This document shows, piece after piece, positions 34,863-45,076 of a DNA stretch of 64,000 bases; within the stretch, counting starts at the first letter, position 1; the number at the start of each line of letters is the position of its first letter. The notes under the pieces were generated by a model. The model was not told the origin of the DNA. It was given only the letters and a program-made list of their open reading frames with translations, and ran no database searches. A program made the translations under genes and the position numbers. This DNA is from Hortaea werneckii (lineage: Eukaryota; Ascomycota; Dothideomycetes; Mycosphaerellales; Teratosphaeriaceae): assembly GCA_037044905.1 (NCBI GenBank), contig JBAOKB010000077.1, positions 620,001 through 684,000 of the forward strand, written 5' to 3'.

Positions 34863-35851
34863 TTAAAAGAAGAAATAAGCAAGCAGAAAGCACAGCACGC
34901 ACAGCACAGCCACAATCGGGATCGAGACCCCGCCCGGCGCAGGCGGAGTCTGCAATCCGGTCCCCGTCGAACTACCCGGTGTCCCCGCCTCAGCGCCCGC
35001 GACTTTTCGCTGGCGCAGCCCCTCGCTCGCTTGCTCCTGCAGCTGCTTGATCTTCGCGTTCGCCGTCTCCAGCTGTCGCTGTAGGTCCTCGCGGTTGGTG
35101 GGCAGCGCCGTGCTGACGGACGACAGCATGCTTTGATTCTCTGTCGCGTCGCCGCCGCAGAGGCCGACTTGGTGTCCTGCGGCGTGCTCATGACGCCGGT
35201 GCCGCTCGTGCCGGGTCGTTGCGGGGTCACGGCCGCGGCTTGAGGGCTTGGGGAGCTGTAGGCCGGTGGGTGCTCGTCGTCGGCGGCGCGGCGCCTACGC
35301 CGTTGGTCTGGGCGGATTGCCCGTCCGCTGGCAGGAAGCTGACCCGGATCTTCTTCTCCTGTACGCTGCCCTTGGCCGTGGCTTCGATGTGCGACCACAC
35401 TTGCGACACGTTGGAGCTGTCGGCGCCCGCGGGGATGGCGACGGATTGCACGAGGAACTTGTCCCGGCAGCGGGTGTCGAGGGGTGGGTCTTCCTTCATG
35501 GCCTGCAGGAGGACCTGGACTTCGACGTCCTTGCCGGCATCGATGCGGCCGGAGTTGGGGCGGACGCAGTATCTGTTTCGGGGAGTGGAGGGATTAGTTG
35601 GGGGGGAATGGGATGGGTGTGGGTGTGTTGGCGGACGTACTGCTTCGGGGCGGTGGTCTTGACCTTGAAGGCGACGGCATCGCTGGTGGGGTTGTGGAGG
35701 CGGAGGATCTGGGAGACTTCGTGGGTGAAGGGGCCTGAGGCAGACGCGAGAATCAAGTTGTGTTAGCTAGCGATGAAACAGTGGTAAGGCAAGGGGAATG
35801 GTCGGACATACGCTTGAAAGCCAGTTCATTCGGATCCAGCTCGACAGACAT
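34863..35851 (-). CDS. SCS2: VAP/Scs2 ER membrane-contact protein, frame broken twice
   Basis: Tail-anchored ER protein whose MSP domain binds FFAT motifs and tethers ER to other membranes. Exons are 35851-35812, 35734-35641 and 35572-34863, about 280 codons. The MSP domain starts MSVELDPNELAFK/RPFTHEVSQILRLHNPT, continues YCVRPNSGRIDAGKDVEVQV and RCRDKFLVQSV, and ends IRVSFLPADG. A Pro/Ser/Thr linker follows, then a coiled coil (NREDLQRQLETANAKIKQLQEQ) and a C-terminal TM anchor (IPIVAVLCVLCFLLAYFFF). The frame must change once in the linker near 35270-35290 and again near 35135-35160, both in GC-rich repeats. Domain order is complete, so I regard the gene as real. Confidence 0.85.
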
Positions 35852-36400
35852 GATGGATGGTTCGCGCCTGACAGGAAGGTTGCGATGTTCTAGGTTCCAG
35901 GGGGTGTGGCTTTACTCGTCCTCGTGCTCGTTCGGGGTCACGTTACTCGTTATGTGCTTTTGCTGGGGAATCGACGGGGAGGTTGAGTGGAAGAAGTTAA
36001 GCGGAATGAGGTTGAAGTGGTAAATAGAAGGGATCGAATGAATGAAGAGCCAACTTCCCAGTCCAAGTTGCAGTGCTTGTGCTGTCCTGTCCTGTGTCCT
36101 GTCCGACCCCCCTCGGCAGCTCAATCCACCCGCCCTCCGCCATCCGCCAGCCGCCAGCCGCCATCTGTAATCTCTGACACGGCACAGGCCACCCATTTCG
36201 TCATTCCCCGACTCGGACTCGATTCGTTTCATGTGCTGCACCATTCACCACCACCACCAACAATCGTGTTACGTGTTACATTCACTAACCCAACTTCACC
36301 CCATTTCTTTGCCACCCCAGAGTCATCTTCTGACACCCTGCCTTTCATTTCTTCTCTCGCTCTATACAACCTACCACCACCCTCCACCGCCACTGCCACC
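35852..36400. promoter_or_regulatory. Divergent promoter, VAP / UBX
   Basis: 549 bp between diverging starts. The last ~150 bp before 36401 are strongly CT/CA-rich, as in many highly used fungal promoters. Confidence 0.4.
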
Positions 36401-37336
36401 ATGTCCGCCGACCTCGACCAGCTCGCCGACATGGGCTTCGACCGGGAGAAGGCCCAGCTGGCTCTGAAGAAAGGCGGCAACCTCACGGGGGCAATCGACT
36501 GGCTAGACAAGAATGCCGACAAATCCCTCGAAGATCTCCAACAAGAAGACGCCGCGCAGGCTGGCGATGAAGCCAACCCCTCCGCCGTGCCCATGTCCAT
36601 GGTCTGCAACGACTGCGGCAAGAAGATGCGCAACATGGCCGCCGCCCAATTCCATGCCGAGAAATCCGGGCACGACGACTTCTCCGAAAGCACCGAAGAA
36701 ATCGCCCCCTTAACCGAACAAGAAAAGAAGGACAAGCTAGAGGAGATGCGACAAGCGCTCCGGGAGAAGAAAGCCCGCCAGGCCGTCGACGACAAGGCGG
36801 CCGAGAAGCGCAACGACGAGATCAAACGCAAGCACACCAAGGAATCCGAAGACGCCAAGGAAGAGCTCCGCCTCAAGGAGCAGAAGAAGGAAGCCGCGCG
36901 CAAGAAACAGGAAAAAGCCGACGACATCGCAGCCAAGAAGCGCATCCGCGAGAAGATCGAGGCGGACAAGGCCGAACGCAAGCGCAAATCCGAGCAGGAG
37001 AAGGCCATGCGTGAGAACCCGGCCGCGTACGACCCGGGCGCGCCCACAGCCAGCGGACCTTCCGCCCTCGCCGCCGCCCAGCAACAGCCCGCGAAGACAA
37101 CCGCCAACCACGCCGAAGCCCGGCTCCGTCTGCAGACCCCGGGCGGCAACGTGATGAAGACTTTCCCGGCCGAGACGACGCTGTTCGAAGTCGCGCACGC
37201 GGTCACGGCCGAGACGGGCAACGAGACGAGTACATTCACCCAGAATTTCCCCAAGAAGGTCTGGGAACGGAGTGATTTTGGGATGACGCTCAAGGAGGCC
37301 GGGCTGGTGCCTAGTGCTGCTCTGATTGTGAAGTAA
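36401..37336 (+). CDS. UBA-UBX domain protein (UBXN1/SAKS1-like p97 adaptor)
   Basis: Predicted Cdc48/p97 cofactor, 311 aa, single exon. The N-terminal UBA domain (residues about 3-40) has LADMGFDREKAQLALKKGGN. A C2H2-type finger with C69, C72, H85 and H91 follows, then a long charged coiled coil (about 105-215, Glu/Lys/Arg-rich, EEMRQALREKKARQ...). The C-terminal UBX domain (about 232-311) contains RLQTPGGNVMKTFPAETTLFEVAHAV and FGMTLKEAGLVPSAALIVK. The UBA - zinc finger - coiled coil - UBX layout is that of UBXN1/SAKS1. The reading frame is intact although neighbours on both sides are broken. The start is the ATG in the context CACC-ATG. Confidence 0.9.
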   Translation: MSADLDQLADMGFDREKAQLALKKGGNLTGAIDWLDKNADKSLEDLQQEDAAQAGDEANPSAVPMSMVCNDCGKKMRNMAAAQFHAEKSGHDDFSESTEEIAPLTEQEKKDKLEEMRQALREKKARQAVDDKAAEKRNDEIKRKHTKESEDAKEELRLKEQKKEAARKKQEKADDIAAKKRIREKIEADKAERKRKSEQEKAMRENPAAYDPGAPTASGPSALAAAQQQPAKTTANHAEARLRLQTPGGNVMKTFPAETTLFEVAHAVTAETGNETSTFTQNFPKKVWERSDFGMTLKEAGLVPSAALIVK

Positions 37337-38658
37337 AAGGGAGGTGAAAAGGGGAGATTCAAAAGGGAGGTGAGGGCGGGGAAATTGGTTCTGGGGAAGG
37401 GAGGTTTGTTTGATAGGTGAGGAGAGGAGACGGCATGAGGGCGTGATCTTGAGGTCGGGAGACCAGGGAACACGACTGTTTGTTATGGGGCATAGCGAAA
37501 GGTGTTTTTCTCTCTCGACGGGGCTTTTAGATATGAGACAAAAAAGATGATGATGATCACGATGATGAATTTCAGGACGCAGCAAGGTGCTCGACGGGAG
37601 AGGGAGGGGTTGGCTGGCGGGCTCAGAGAGCGGGCTTTCACATGGAAAAGCCCAAGTGGTTCGTGGCGAAAAGGACGCGTGCAGTTAGGCCAAAGGAAGC
37701 AAGCCCCTTCCCTCATCCACTTTTCCTGCTAAGAAAGCCTGTCGCAGATAGGGGGTTTGATACGACCTCAAAACGCGCAATTCTAATCCCCAAGCACCGG
37801 TGGGATGGGGGTAAGGGGATAGTGCATCGTAAAGCAATTCGCTTGGCATAATAGAAGAACGAAAAAAACGGGGAAAAAAAAAAGTTTTAAACATAGTGTT
37901 CTTCCCTTTATCTTTCCCCTGCCTTCCCTCACTTTCTCCTCCAATGAAGTGATTGTTCTCTCCAGCAGGCTTTCAAGACCACCGCACCGTAGTTCCGCGG
38001 GGCCCGACAATTGTCATTAACAATGTCCGGCCGAGGCATCAAACGTCAAGCTTCTTTTCCGCTTTCTCCCGGCTTAAGCCATGTACTTGCGTATTTCTCA
38101 CAGCCTTTCCACCGTCCCTATGTGCTCCCTTGCTTTCCGTCCGCGCTAGGCCTGTATGGCACTTGACTGCTGAAGGGTTGACGCTCGGTCAAGGTCTATG
38201 ATGTCCGTTGAGTTCCTGTCCTCTCAATCCGGATGAGGGCCTGGGAGGGTGAACCTGGAAATTACGTATCTCACTAAGGGGCCCCGCATAGGCCATTGCT
38301 AATTTTTTGTTGTTTTGTCGCTCCCGTTGAAAGAGCAGGTAAGGCGTGAGGACCTTTTTGCCTTTGGCATGATAGAAAGCCCTCCCCTATGTAACGAGCC
38401 CTAAGGAGTTATGGTGTTAAATGTAAAATTGCATCGATTCCCGCCCTTTTCTCTCCCCGGAGTTGGGTGGGAGAGGTCTTGGGTGTGGCGCTCGGTTTAG
38501 CAAGTCGAGCGGAAGAAATGGCGACGATTCCCTGAGGCCTTTGTGAAGGTTTCACTCGGCAAGGCAGTAGTTTATAATCCAGTCGGCTTTTTTATCTCGA
38601 GTAAGCTCCCAGCTCATGTGGCATTCGTGCAATGTTGGAGTCGCAATACGCGACTTCT
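37337..38658. other. Convergent gene-free spacer
   Basis: 1.3 kb between the UBX and SMN stop codons with no credible ORF. Confidence 0.4.
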
Positions 38659-39180
38659 TCAAGCACCGGGTTGCATGCTGGCGTAAGCCTTTTGCTGTCC
38701 TTCGTACAGACCGGTGTAGTAGCCGGCGTAGTACCAGCTCATCATCATGTTCTTCAACCCCTCATCTTGCACTGTTTTGGGATCAGCTTGGATGTCCTTT
38801 TACACTTTGAATGAGAGAGAGTGTGTGTGCTGAGACTCACCACTGTTCATCAAAGCCTGCGGCATCATAGCTCCACCGACAGCAGCCGGAGGTGCTTGTG
38901 CCTGAGCTTGATGCAGTTGCGGTGCTTCGACGCCACTCGACGCCTGATCTCTGACCGGATTCGCCTCGAAAGCAGCCGTATTCGCAGCCGCTACATTCTC
39001 AGGGGCTTCTGTGTTGGCATCTTGGGTTTTGCCTTCGGCTTGATCAAGCACCAGATCCACTTTCTCCCCTTTAGCAGCGAGGCTGTGGTACTTCTTGTAC
39101 TCGGCTAAAGCTTCGTTCCAGGATTTGACCAGATCGGAATCGTCCCAGACTTCCTCGTGCGACAAGTCTTGCTTCGCCAT
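38659..39180 (-). CDS. SMN1: Survival motor neuron protein (SMN) homologue
   Basis: Scaffold of the complex that loads Sm proteins on spliceosomal snRNAs. Exons 39180-38841 and 38771-38659 give 150 aa, joined in phase 1. The N-terminus has the Gemin2-binding motif (VWDDSDLVKSWNEALAEYKKYHS). The middle is Gln/Ala/Pro-rich without a Tudor domain, as in Schizosaccharomyces pombe Smn1. The second exon holds the YG-box oligomerisation helix (MMMSWYYAGYYTGLYEGQQ) in which the Tyr/Gly repeats are unmistakable. It was recognised by joining the exons; the C-terminal exon alone is only 113 nt. It shares a 273-bp divergent promoter with Nop15. Confidence 0.92.
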
Positions 39181-39453
39181 GATCGAAAAGGCAAAATGTT
39201 AAAAATTTTGTTTCAATCCGTTTCACGCAGCGGCGTGAGGTAAGAATGCGAGAATGAACATGTGAAGGAACGGAAGCCTTGAAGATCGCGACTGAGACGC
39301 GTTCCCTGCGTACCTACCCTTGACTTTCGGGACCGAAATTGCGGAAAAGAGCCGCACCTGGGGGAGGCTGCAATCAGAAAAGTTCGAGAGGCTTGCCTTG
39401 TACCACCTCCATATCGCAACCGCACACGATTTGCCGCTACAACCCAGCCCAAA
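39181..39453. promoter_or_regulatory. Divergent promoter SMN / NOP15
   Basis: 273 bp separate the two ATGs. Shared control of an snRNP-assembly gene and a ribosome-assembly gene is likely from the spacing alone. Confidence 0.5.
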
Positions 39454-40612
39454 ATGTCGGCGCAAACGATCACAAAGAAGCGCAAGAGCGTCGACGGCGC
39501 CGCAGCAACGACCAAAAAGGCGAAGACCGCAAAGTCTGCCGAAAAGCCTGCGCCAGCCAAATCGGCGCTGAAGAAGGAAAAGGATGAGACGGTTGTGGAA
39601 GAGAAGACCAAACCAGGCAAGGCAGTCAAGGCCAAAGCTGCTAAGAAAACCGACGAAGCTGGCAACCCCAAAGCCGCCGCAGTGACGAAGGAAGTAGTCG
39701 AAGACGACGACAACGACGACGCAGAGGGCAGCAAAGAACTGACCGCGGACCAAACCGCCGAACTCCTCGCCGGCTTCTCCAGCAGCGACGACGAGAACTC
39801 CGATGACGAAGAAGAAGAAGGCGTGGCGATGGAAAAACTGCCCCAAGCGCCACGCATGAAGGACATCCAAAAACGCATCCAACAAGCCACCGCCTCAGAC
39901 CCCGAACGATCCCCGGGGATAATCTACATCGGCCGCCTGCCCCACGGCTTCTACGAGCCGCAACTGCGCGGCTACTTCTCGCAGTTCGGCGAGATCCTGC
40001 ACCTCCGGCTCGCGCGGAATCGCAAGAGCGGGCAAATCCCAGCACTACGCCTTCATCGAGTTCGCGTCGCTCGCTGTCGCTGAAATCGTGGCGAAGTCGA
40101 TGGACAAGTACCTCCTGTTCGGCCATATTCTGCAGGTGCGCATCGTGCCGCGCGAGCAGGTCAAGGAGAATATTTTCGATGGCGCGACAAGGAGGAGGAA
40201 ACCGGTTCCCCGGAATCGGTTGGAGGGGAGGAAGTTGGCGCATGGTAGGGAGCGCGAGGTTTGGGACAGGAAGGTCGAGAGGGAGGAGAAGAGGAGGGCG
40301 GGGAAGCAGGAGAAGTTGAGGGAGTTGGGGTATGAGTTTGAGATGCCGGGGGTGAAGGCTGTGAGTGAGGTGCCGGTTAAGGCTGCGAGGGAAGTCGAGG
40401 CTGGTCCTGGGGCTGAGGACGGCGGGGTGAAGGAGGTTGTGGAGAAGGTTGAGAAGGTTCCGGCGGCGTCTGGAAAGCCTGAGGCCGAGGTCAAGACGAC
40501 TAAGGTCGAGCAGGGACCCGGTGGCGTGGCTGTCACCGAGGAGAAGAAGACGACGAAGAAGAGGAGCGCGGCTGAGGGGAAAGGCAAGAAGAGCAAGAAG
40601 GCGAAGGCTTAG
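39454..40612 (+). CDS. NOP15: Ribosome biogenesis protein Nop15 (NIFK-like RRM), one frame break
   Basis: Nucleolar RRM protein needed for pre-60S maturation. A Lys/Ala-rich, then acidic N-terminus (about 150 residues, EDDDNDDAEG, SSSDDENSDDEEEEG) is followed by an RRM with RNP2 IIYIGRLPHGF, then YFSQFGEILHLRLARNRKSG and AFIEFASLAVAEIVAKSMDKYLLFGHILQVRIV, and a basic tail. Between the RNP regions the frame changes at 40030-40034 (AGCGGGCAAATCC). Reading one G fewer in the GGG run restores KSGKSQHYAFIEF, exactly the RNP1 expected. Without that change translation ends at 40083 in mid-domain. About 386 codons in all. Confidence 0.88.
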
Positions 40613-41060
40613 ATGGCTCGTCGCAGATGGCCTTGTATAACTCATAGTATTCCTTTTTGTTAGCTTCAAGAAGATCCTTGCGTCGGGTCACAATATGGCA
40701 TGATATAATCGATTTGCTTTCCTTCACCGGGTCCGGCGTTCGGTAGACGCGCAAAGAAATGGGCAGTGTTTGCACATAGCTTATCCGCTTTACAAGCGAT
40801 TCAGTGTCGCATATTCAGCGATAATTCACTCGCATTCCCCCATATTGTCCACTTCCATCGTGATATGGAGAAGAAATGGTGCCGGGTCATTTCCACTGCA
40901 TGCCATCTATCCCCAGCATCGTGAATAAATCCCGCTTGTGGTAAGATGGAAAAGGGAACTGCGTTGTCCCACTGTCATTTGTCAAGATTGAGGGGGCCGC
41001 CAGTCCACGAGTGGGACCACCAACAACCTCTCACAAATTACACCCGATCTGAGCAGCTCC
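40613..41060. other. Convergent intergenic NOP15 / RTT106
   Basis: 448 bp of 3' flanks; no gene seen. Confidence 0.4.
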
Positions 41061-42491
41061 TCATTCCTCCCCACTAACCTCATCCTCATCCATCTCATCC
41101 TCCCCCGCCTCCTCCCCACCCTCGCCCTCCTCATCACTACTCTCCCCTTCCCCCTCGCTCTCCCCACCACTAGCCACATAGTCCTCCTCCTCCTCATCCT
41201 CATCATCCTGCAACTGCTGTTCCGCCTTCTGCAGCTCGCTCTCCTCCTCCCCTTCTCCCGTCCCATGCCCCCCGCACCCTCCTCGCCATCTCCCTTCTTC
41301 TCCTTATTCACATTGTACATCTTCGCCCGGCGCTGCGCAGCCATACTCGCGTCGTTCAAGCCATGTCGCTTCACGTACTCGTCGATGCCGGCGAAGTCCT
41401 GCTGGTCGAGCATGCTGAACTCGATCTCTTGCGCTTCGGGAGGCTCTGCGGCGTCGTCTGTTTGGTGTGGAGGAGGTCATCGCGTGCGGCGATGACGAGG
41501 TTGAAGGTCCGTTGGAGCACAGAGGTGTAGGATATGCTGTCGATGGAGGTGAAGGGGAAGAAGGCGATGGGTTTCTTGAACCCGAAGAGGATGCCGGTGG
41601 GGAGGAACCAGAGGTAGCCTGTTTTGTCACTATCTGTTAGCGGGGATGACCCTTGGCTTGTGTGGTCTTTCCGAGGAGAAGAGGACTTGTTGGAGGGTTT
41701 TGTGTGCTTCTGCTGCTGCTTACCTTCTTTCGTCCCTCTATGCGCTTTCACATGCCACGCCTTCTCTCCCTTACGGTGACTCTGCGGTATTGCGCTCGCG
41801 AATTCCTTCTCCGTCGGTCGGGTAATCTTCTTGCCATACTTTGCAAGCATATCGCTTAGATCTCGCTCCGCTATTGAGACCAACGTGTCGCCCTCTTCTG
41901 TCTTTTGCTCGGCGGAGATGGATTCTGAGGCGCGATTTCGTTCAGGGTAAACAGGACTTGTTCGCAAGGTGCTCCTGATGGGCTGATGGCGCCGGGTTTG
42001 GGGAGCAGAACGAAATTGCACTGTCTCTGCTGCTTCTCTGGCACAGGCAGACAGAAGGCATGCTCGATCTGGTCTGCAGGCAAACTATGCTCCAGCATGC
42101 TTGTCTTCTGATCGACTAGCCGGATTTCCTGTCTTCGTGCATCCTGGGAGTCGCGCACCATATGCAGCTTCAGTTTCTTCCGTGCTGGGATCTGGAAGCT
42201 GACATCTTTGCATTCGAGAATGGTGGTGAGGCTGGCAGGATCTACTGATTGAGCAGCAGGTTGGGATGAGCCATTGGCGTGCGAGACCGCGGCGCCATCA
42301 TCTAGCTTCCTTTTCTTTGCGTGGCTTGGTTGGTCTTCGCCCTTCTGGCCAGCCTGCTGTGTAAGGTAGGCGACATCGTGAAAGAGGAGGGCCAGTTCCT
42401 CAGGCTTGGGATGTTGCTGCACAGCGCTCTCGATACGCTTGCAAACCGGTTTGGGGAAGACGCTTTGGATTGCGGTCTTATAGTCTGACAT
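41061..42491 (-). CDS. RTT106: Histone chaperone Rtt106, frame broken at three points
   Basis: Binds H3K56-acetylated H3-H4 and deposits it during replication and silencing. Exon 1 is 42491-41724 and exon 2 is 41618-41061, about 440 codons. Family blocks are clear: a helical N-terminus (AIQSVFPKPVCKRIESAVQQHPKPEELALLF), then KEFASAIPQSHRKGEKAWHVKAHRGTKEG / YLWFLPTGILFGFKKP, SISYTSVLQRTFNL and EFSMLDQQDFAGIDEYVKRHGLNDASMA. An acidic tail (EDYVASGGESEGEGE) ends the protein. The intron (41723-41619, 105 nt) is in frame and stop-free. Frame changes lie near 41900-41940, near 41455-41470 and near 41245-41275, the last in a G-rich run. The blocks are collinear and complete. Confidence 0.87.
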
Positions 42492-43374
42492 GATGGTGGC
42501 GACAATGCGGTAGACTGTGTGAATAATCCAATCCAAATTGACGACTACCTTATCAGGTACAAGGAGCTGAAGCGCTGCAGTCCGTGACTGCGAGACGTGT
42601 ATGGTTCAGGCACAATGAAGTCACGCGTCAGGAGCGCGTTGCCAAGGATACATCCTACTACAGTAGCAGTTAATAACACGGCGTACTACTACTGCATCGG
42701 GATTCGAGAGTCTTGTCTTTGGCTCGGCAGTCTCGGCCATGCGGGACAGACGGGCTTCTGCCGCCAGACCAGCTCCACGCCCAGCCGGAAGAAGCTGCAG
42801 CGTTCAATCAGCCCATCCTGTCATCTCAACCCGCCGCGCTCCGTACGCCCTAGACTGCACAAGACTGCACAAGACTGGGCGGACTCGGATGCGGCATTAA
42901 TTAATCATTTTTTAATGGCGCTGGTCTCCTCCCAAAGCCTAAAAATGCTGCATGAAATCCAACATGTCCGCTGCTGCTATGGACGCCTAGTGCCTAGCGG
43001 TGCAACCGGGTTCCACGGCATAAACCAACACGCCCACATCGAGCGTGAAACTTCTCTGTAACCTTTAGCCGTGCACTCCAGAAACTTGCCAGAAAACCCA
43101 GCGTCAACTTTTCTATTGCTTCCAAGCCCATTACCAGATGGCGTTGACAAGTGCTTAGGGGCGCTGCTCTCGGCATGCTTGTAAGTTTGGCTGGCTCATG
43201 ATCCTTCTTCTTGTTCTGTCTCTTCGCGCCATTTGCTATCTCCCGCATCTCAATACTCTCTTTTGTCATTCTAAACAAGCAAATTAATACTCATCCTTGC
43301 TACTCTGACTTATCTGCCAGCGCATGGCTCTGTACTCGTGGTAAGACATAAAAGCCGCAACATCCACAGAGATC
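42492..43374. other. Divergent intergenic region
   Basis: 883 bp between RTT106 and a GPI protein gene. A short tandem repeat (AGACTGCACAA twice, about 42852-42875) is the only structure noticed. Confidence 0.4.
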
Positions 43375-44300
43375 ATGGTGCGCGCGTTCGCCACCGCCGC
43401 TGCGCTTGGCGCTTTCACTACAGTTACCCTGGCGCAGTCAGCAACTACTACCCCAACCCATACGATATGGTTACCTATGGCAAGCAGCGGTAGTGTCGAT
43501 GCCTCCGTTATTACAGCAGTAAGTCTACATGGAACACCGCATTGAGCAGAAAGAAAACCAAAACCAAAAGGGAAATAAAATAAAAGATAAAATAATATAA
43601 ATCCAAACGATAAACTCGTCCCAAACCACTCAAAAAACAAAATCCATCAAGTCTAACACAACTAACCCTCCTTCTTCTAGGCACCAAACTGGACCGTCTA
43701 CGCACTAGGCTGCGGCACCGCCTCACCCGCCTTCCCCTCCGCCTGCGGGCTCGAAACCGCCTACAACATAACCGAAGGACCGAGCACGCTCGCCTACAGC
43801 TTTTCCAACAACGCAGCCAAGTAAGCCTACCACCTCCCTTCACCCCCCTGTCCTCCTAAACAACCCCCATCATCCCCACTAACCGCATAATAAAGACTCC
43901 CCGGCGCAACCGGCACCCCCCTCTCCGCCACCGACCTCGTCACGATGAACTGCCGCATGGACGGCGGCACGCGCGCCAGCCAGGCCATGTGTACGGGGCA
44001 CTCGGTGATCCCGGGCTTAGGGAACGGGACCGATACGACGACGTTGGCGAGTAGTCAGTTGAATTATGTGCCTGTGACGATTACGGCGGGGGTGGAGAAT
44101 TTGATGCGTGTGACGGCTTCTTCGGGGACGATGGGGGCTGGAGAGGGAGGTGAGGGGGACGGTGGTGGAGGGGATGGTGAGGGGGAATCGGGAGGCGGTG
44201 GGGAGAGTGGTTCAGTGGGGGTGTGGTGGGGATGGCGAGCAGAGCTGGATTCGCTGGTGCAGCTTTTGCGGGGTTTGTTGGGGTTGTTGTGCTGCTTTGA
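43375..44300 (+). CDS. Secreted GPI-anchored protein, one frame break near its end
   Basis: Exons 43375-43518, 43681-43820 and 43896-44300, about 229 codons. Residues 1-20 form a signal peptide (MVRAFATAAALGAFTTVTLA). The ectodomain has an APNWTVYALGCGTASPAFPSACG segment and paired cysteines (NCRMDGGTRASQAMC), plus NWT, NIT and NGT N-glycosylation sequons. A Gly/Glu/Ser-rich spacer follows. In the frame of the ectodomain the C-terminus is unlike any signal. One base shift near 44214-44226, in a G-rich run, opens a typical GPI tail, GMASRAGFAGAAFAGFVGVVVLL, ending at 44300. I take that as the real end. Function unknown; likely cell wall. Confidence 0.75.
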
Positions 44301-45076
44301 GGGAGAAGAAGTGGGAGGTCTCCGAGGAGTGGCGACGCTCGAGGTTGGGAATCCTCTTTCCTTTTGCCATCTGTTTGTTTTACAGCCGTGAAGCGTTTTT
44401 CTGTGATACCCAGCTATGTACCCTATACATAGACTTGCTTAACAAATCATTTTAAAGCATGAAGGAGTCAGTAGCACGCGGCAATTTGTCTGTTTTCTTC
44501 TTGTCCCTTCCTTATCCTTCCCTATTTCCCCCAAGATTTGACGCAACGCTATCGACACGCTCGACCGCAGCTTTGGCTGCCGCAGTAACAGGGTACGCAT
44601 TTTTGTGTCTCTCATCCATTGCACAACCTTTCCATACGTGGCGTTCCCTGCCCATAAACCAGGGCATAGGCTTGTTAAAAGGACACCTCATCGGCATTTC
44701 TATTCCTCATCCGACAACCACAGCCCATCTTCCTCCATTTTGACGCCTTCAAGCTTGCGCTCAGCAACCGATGCGCCTGCTCCGTTGCGCTCGCGGAGCG
44801 CAGAAATCGAAGAGCTCATAGCTTTCAGACAAGCTATGAACGACTCCATTTGCGAAATGAGGAAGTTAGGTGTAATGCCTGTATCCGTTGGCTGTGCGAT
44901 TGCAGGTACCCACATTCTCGATGTGTTCGCAGCCACTGCGCGGCTGGCTCGAAGAGGTAGAGTTTTGCAGAGCATCAGAGGCGGCGGCAGCCTCAGCTGG
45001 CTTTGCGCGAGCAATGACGGTCTGTGAAGAAGCGGCTGATGCAGCGTCCTCGCTCCACGGTGCGTGGATGACGGAA
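44301..45076. other. Spacer, possibly holding the C-terminus of the next gene
   Basis: Minus-strand segments 45076-44866 and 44878-44700 continue the composition of the upstream protein in other frames (SDALSSSSDSVIHAPWSED, then LISQMESFIACLKAMSSSI...). They may be further coding sequence reached by an intron or frame error. Confidence 0.4.

Noticed and set aside
36229..37473. 414-codon open frame antisense to the UBX gene
   Set aside because: Ser/Leu/Phe-rich reading typical of the mirror image of a Lys/Glu-rich, GC-biased gene; no domain.
39641..40669. 342-codon open frame antisense to NOP15
   Set aside because: Low-complexity mirror of acidic and basic NOP15 segments.
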